From positions 1 through 6,368 of the forward strand of contig DYNG01000050.1 in assembly GCA_020721165.1 (NCBI GenBank): a stretch of DNA of 6,368 nucleotides, given 5' to 3'. Below, in pieces: positions 5,130 through 6,368 of the stretch (the first letter of the stretch is position 1; the number at the start of each line of letters is the position of its first letter). The translations under genes and the position numbers were made by a program. This stretch comes from Desulfocapsa sulfexigens (GTDB taxonomy: Bacteria > Desulfobacterota > Desulfobulbia > Desulfobulbales > Desulfocapsaceae). Under the pieces are notes generated by a model that had not been told where the DNA came from, did not search any database, and saw only the letters and a program-made list of their open reading frames with translations.

Positions 5130-6335
5130 ATGGCTTTTCATCCTCTTCTGGCCCTGTGCGCGCGGGTTTCCCATCCACCTGCCTTGACGGAAAGGCTGAT
5201 TGCCGCCAGCGCCAGGGTGACTGACTGGGACACCCTGCTTCAGGAGGCCGAAGAGCAGGGCGTGGCTCCCCTGCTGTCTTGGTATCTCCAAGATCTGCCG
5301 GAGGTGGCGCCGGATCATTTCCGGAGGGGATTGCGCCTGTTGTATCTGCGCCATCGCCATATCAATGCGGTCTTGCTGAAGACGCTGGACGAGGTGATCG
5401 GGTTGCTGACTGACGCCGGCATAGTCGTCCTGGCGCTCAAAGGCGCGGCTCTGAGCCTGACCATATATCCCGAGATGGCTCTGCGGCCCATGCGCGACAT
5501 TGATCTGCTGGTACGACCGGAACAGGCCTGGGCCGCGCAGAACCTGCTGGTGCAGCACGGCTTCACGGCGGCGACAGGGCCGCGACCGGCTGATCACTTC
5601 CACCTGCCTTCACTGCATTTAGCCGTGGATTCCATACCGGTCTGTATTGAATTGCATCATGGCTTCTTTCCGGATTGTCCCCCTTTTTATCGCAAGCCAG
5701 ATTTTGACAGCCTGTTGCAAACTGCCATTTCCTTCGCCCTCCCCAGCCGCATGGCATGGTGTTTGGGGCCTGAGGATATGCTCTGGCATGTCTTTCATCA
5801 CGGGTTTCATCCCCCCCTGTCGTATGAACCGTTTAAGCTCATTGCCGTGGCCGATGTGATGCTGCTGGTGGAAAAAAACCAGGACGACATTGATTGGGAC
5901 AAGATGCGGAAGATAGAGCCGGGACTTTGCGCCGCCCTGCCCCTTTTTCATGCCTTGACTCCGTGGGGCGAAAAGGAAGTCACTCGATTTGCATGGAGAC
6001 TTGAAGAGAAGCTGCCGGGCGCGGGGGAACCTTTTCAGGGCTGGCCCCGTCGTCATTTGAAAGAGTGGAAGGGTGAATCGCTCATCACTATGGTGCGGGC
6101 AACCTTTTTTCCTTCTTCCTGGTGGCTGCATCTGTATTACGGGGTGGACAGCCCCTTGAGCCATCTGAAGGCCCGTTGGGTTACCCACCCCCTGCACATC
6201 CTGTGGTGGGCTCGTCTCTATGCCTCATTTCTCTCTCCCGCCATACCTCCCGGACAGGTCATGACACCGGGACAAAAAATCCGGCGGTGGGGGAATGCCG
6301 CCCTGAAAATCATTCGTTCTTTATTTTATCACTGA
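5130..6335 (+). CDS. nucleotidyltransferase family protein (NTP_transf_5 type), 401 aa
   Basis: Member of the uncharacterised nucleotidyltransferase family of the polymerase-beta fold. The signature is clear: VLALKGAAL (100-108), then YPEMALRPMRDIDLLV (113-128), where D123 and D125 are the expected metal-binding pair, and CIELHHGFF (172-180), where E174 could be the third carboxylate. An N-terminal helical region (about 1-95) and a long C-terminal part (about 205-401) with W- and H-rich segments are usual for the family. The likely reaction is transfer of a nucleotide to an unknown acceptor; the same family sits beside HprK-like kinases in some lasso-peptide clusters. The ATG at 5130 lies 4 bases after the kinase stop, with a GAGG only 2 bases upstream. 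This is tighter than ideal, so translational coupling is likely; a TTG at 5088 would add 14 residues. Confidence 0.85.
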   Translation: MAFHPLLALCARVSHPPALTERLIAASARVTDWDTLLQEAEEQGVAPLLSWYLQDLPEVAPDHFRRGLRLLYLRHRHINAVLLKTLDEVIGLLTDAGIVVLALKGAALSLTIYPEMALRPMRDIDLLVRPEQAWAAQNLLVQHGFTAATGPRPADHFHLPSLHLAVDSIPVCIELHHGFFPDCPPFYRKPDFDSLLQTAISFALPSRMAWCLGPEDMLWHVFHHGFHPPLSYEPFKLIAVADVMLLVEKNQDDIDWDKMRKIEPGLCAALPLFHALTPWGEKEVTRFAWRLEEKLPGAGEPFQGWPRRHLKEWKGESLITMVRATFFPSSWWLHLYYGVDSPLSHLKARWVTHPLHILWWARLYASFLSPAIPPGQVMTPGQKIRRWGNAALKIIRSLFYH

Positions 6336-6368
6336 CAGTTTCATCGTTACGGTTATAGCCGCATTGAG

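Noticed and set aside
4992..5603. 203-codon minus-strand frame across the kinase-nucleotidyltransferase junction
   Set aside because: Antisense to two well-supported genes; glutamine- and arginine-rich product with no domain.
5619..6197. 192-codon minus-strand frame opposite the nucleotidyltransferase
   Set aside because: Antisense shadow without recognisable motifs.
1..6368. CRISPR array, tRNA, rRNA or insertion sequence
   Set aside because: No regularly spaced repeats, no tRNA cloverleaf that I could recognise, and no transposase-like protein or long terminal inverted repeats seen on either strand.

Overview
The window looks like a chromosomal piece of a moderately GC-rich Gram-negative bacterium. 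The tandem small TatA proteins and the gene mix would fit a Desulfuromonas/Geobacter-like (Desulfobacterota) lineage, but this is a style-based guess with no marker gene behind it. It holds two gene sets pointing away from each other, separated by an AT-rich, non-coding divergent region at about 2621-2998.

Left set, minus strand, read from 2620 down to 1: a trimeric-type purine nucleoside phosphorylase (1769-2620); an overlapping amidohydrolase of the 5'-methylthioadenosine/S-adenosylhomocysteine deaminase type (451-1779); then, after a 100-base gap with a possible promoter, two tandem tatA-type genes (162-350, and 1-78 cut by the window edge). The first two probably form a nucleoside salvage route: deamination of methylthioadenosine to methylthioinosine, then phosphorolysis by an enzyme whose purine-site residues look 6-oxopurine specific. 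The tatA genes encode pore subunits of the twin-arginine protein export system.

Right set, plus strand: a 262-residue exported protein with a twin-arginine signal and two Ig-like repeats (2999-3787); a 212-base spacer with strong inverted repeats and a doubtful small ORF; then a compact block of three genes: a PqqD-like peptide-binding protein (about 4000-4275), an HprK-related P-loop kinase (4268-5125) and a NTP_transf_5 family nucleotidyltransferase (5130-6335). The PqqD/HprK/nucleotidyltransferase combination is known from poorly understood 'HPr-rel-A' type loci, and the kinase plus nucleotidyltransferase pair also occurs in some lasso-peptide clusters. No cyclase, protease, radical-SAM enzyme or transporter is visible here, so the substrate is unknown.

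The most interesting possibility is that the Tat-exported Ig-like protein, or the small ORF in the spacer, is the substrate or partner of this three-gene modification cassette. This is inference from gene order only. The last 33 bases after the nucleotidyltransferase show nothing I can assign.
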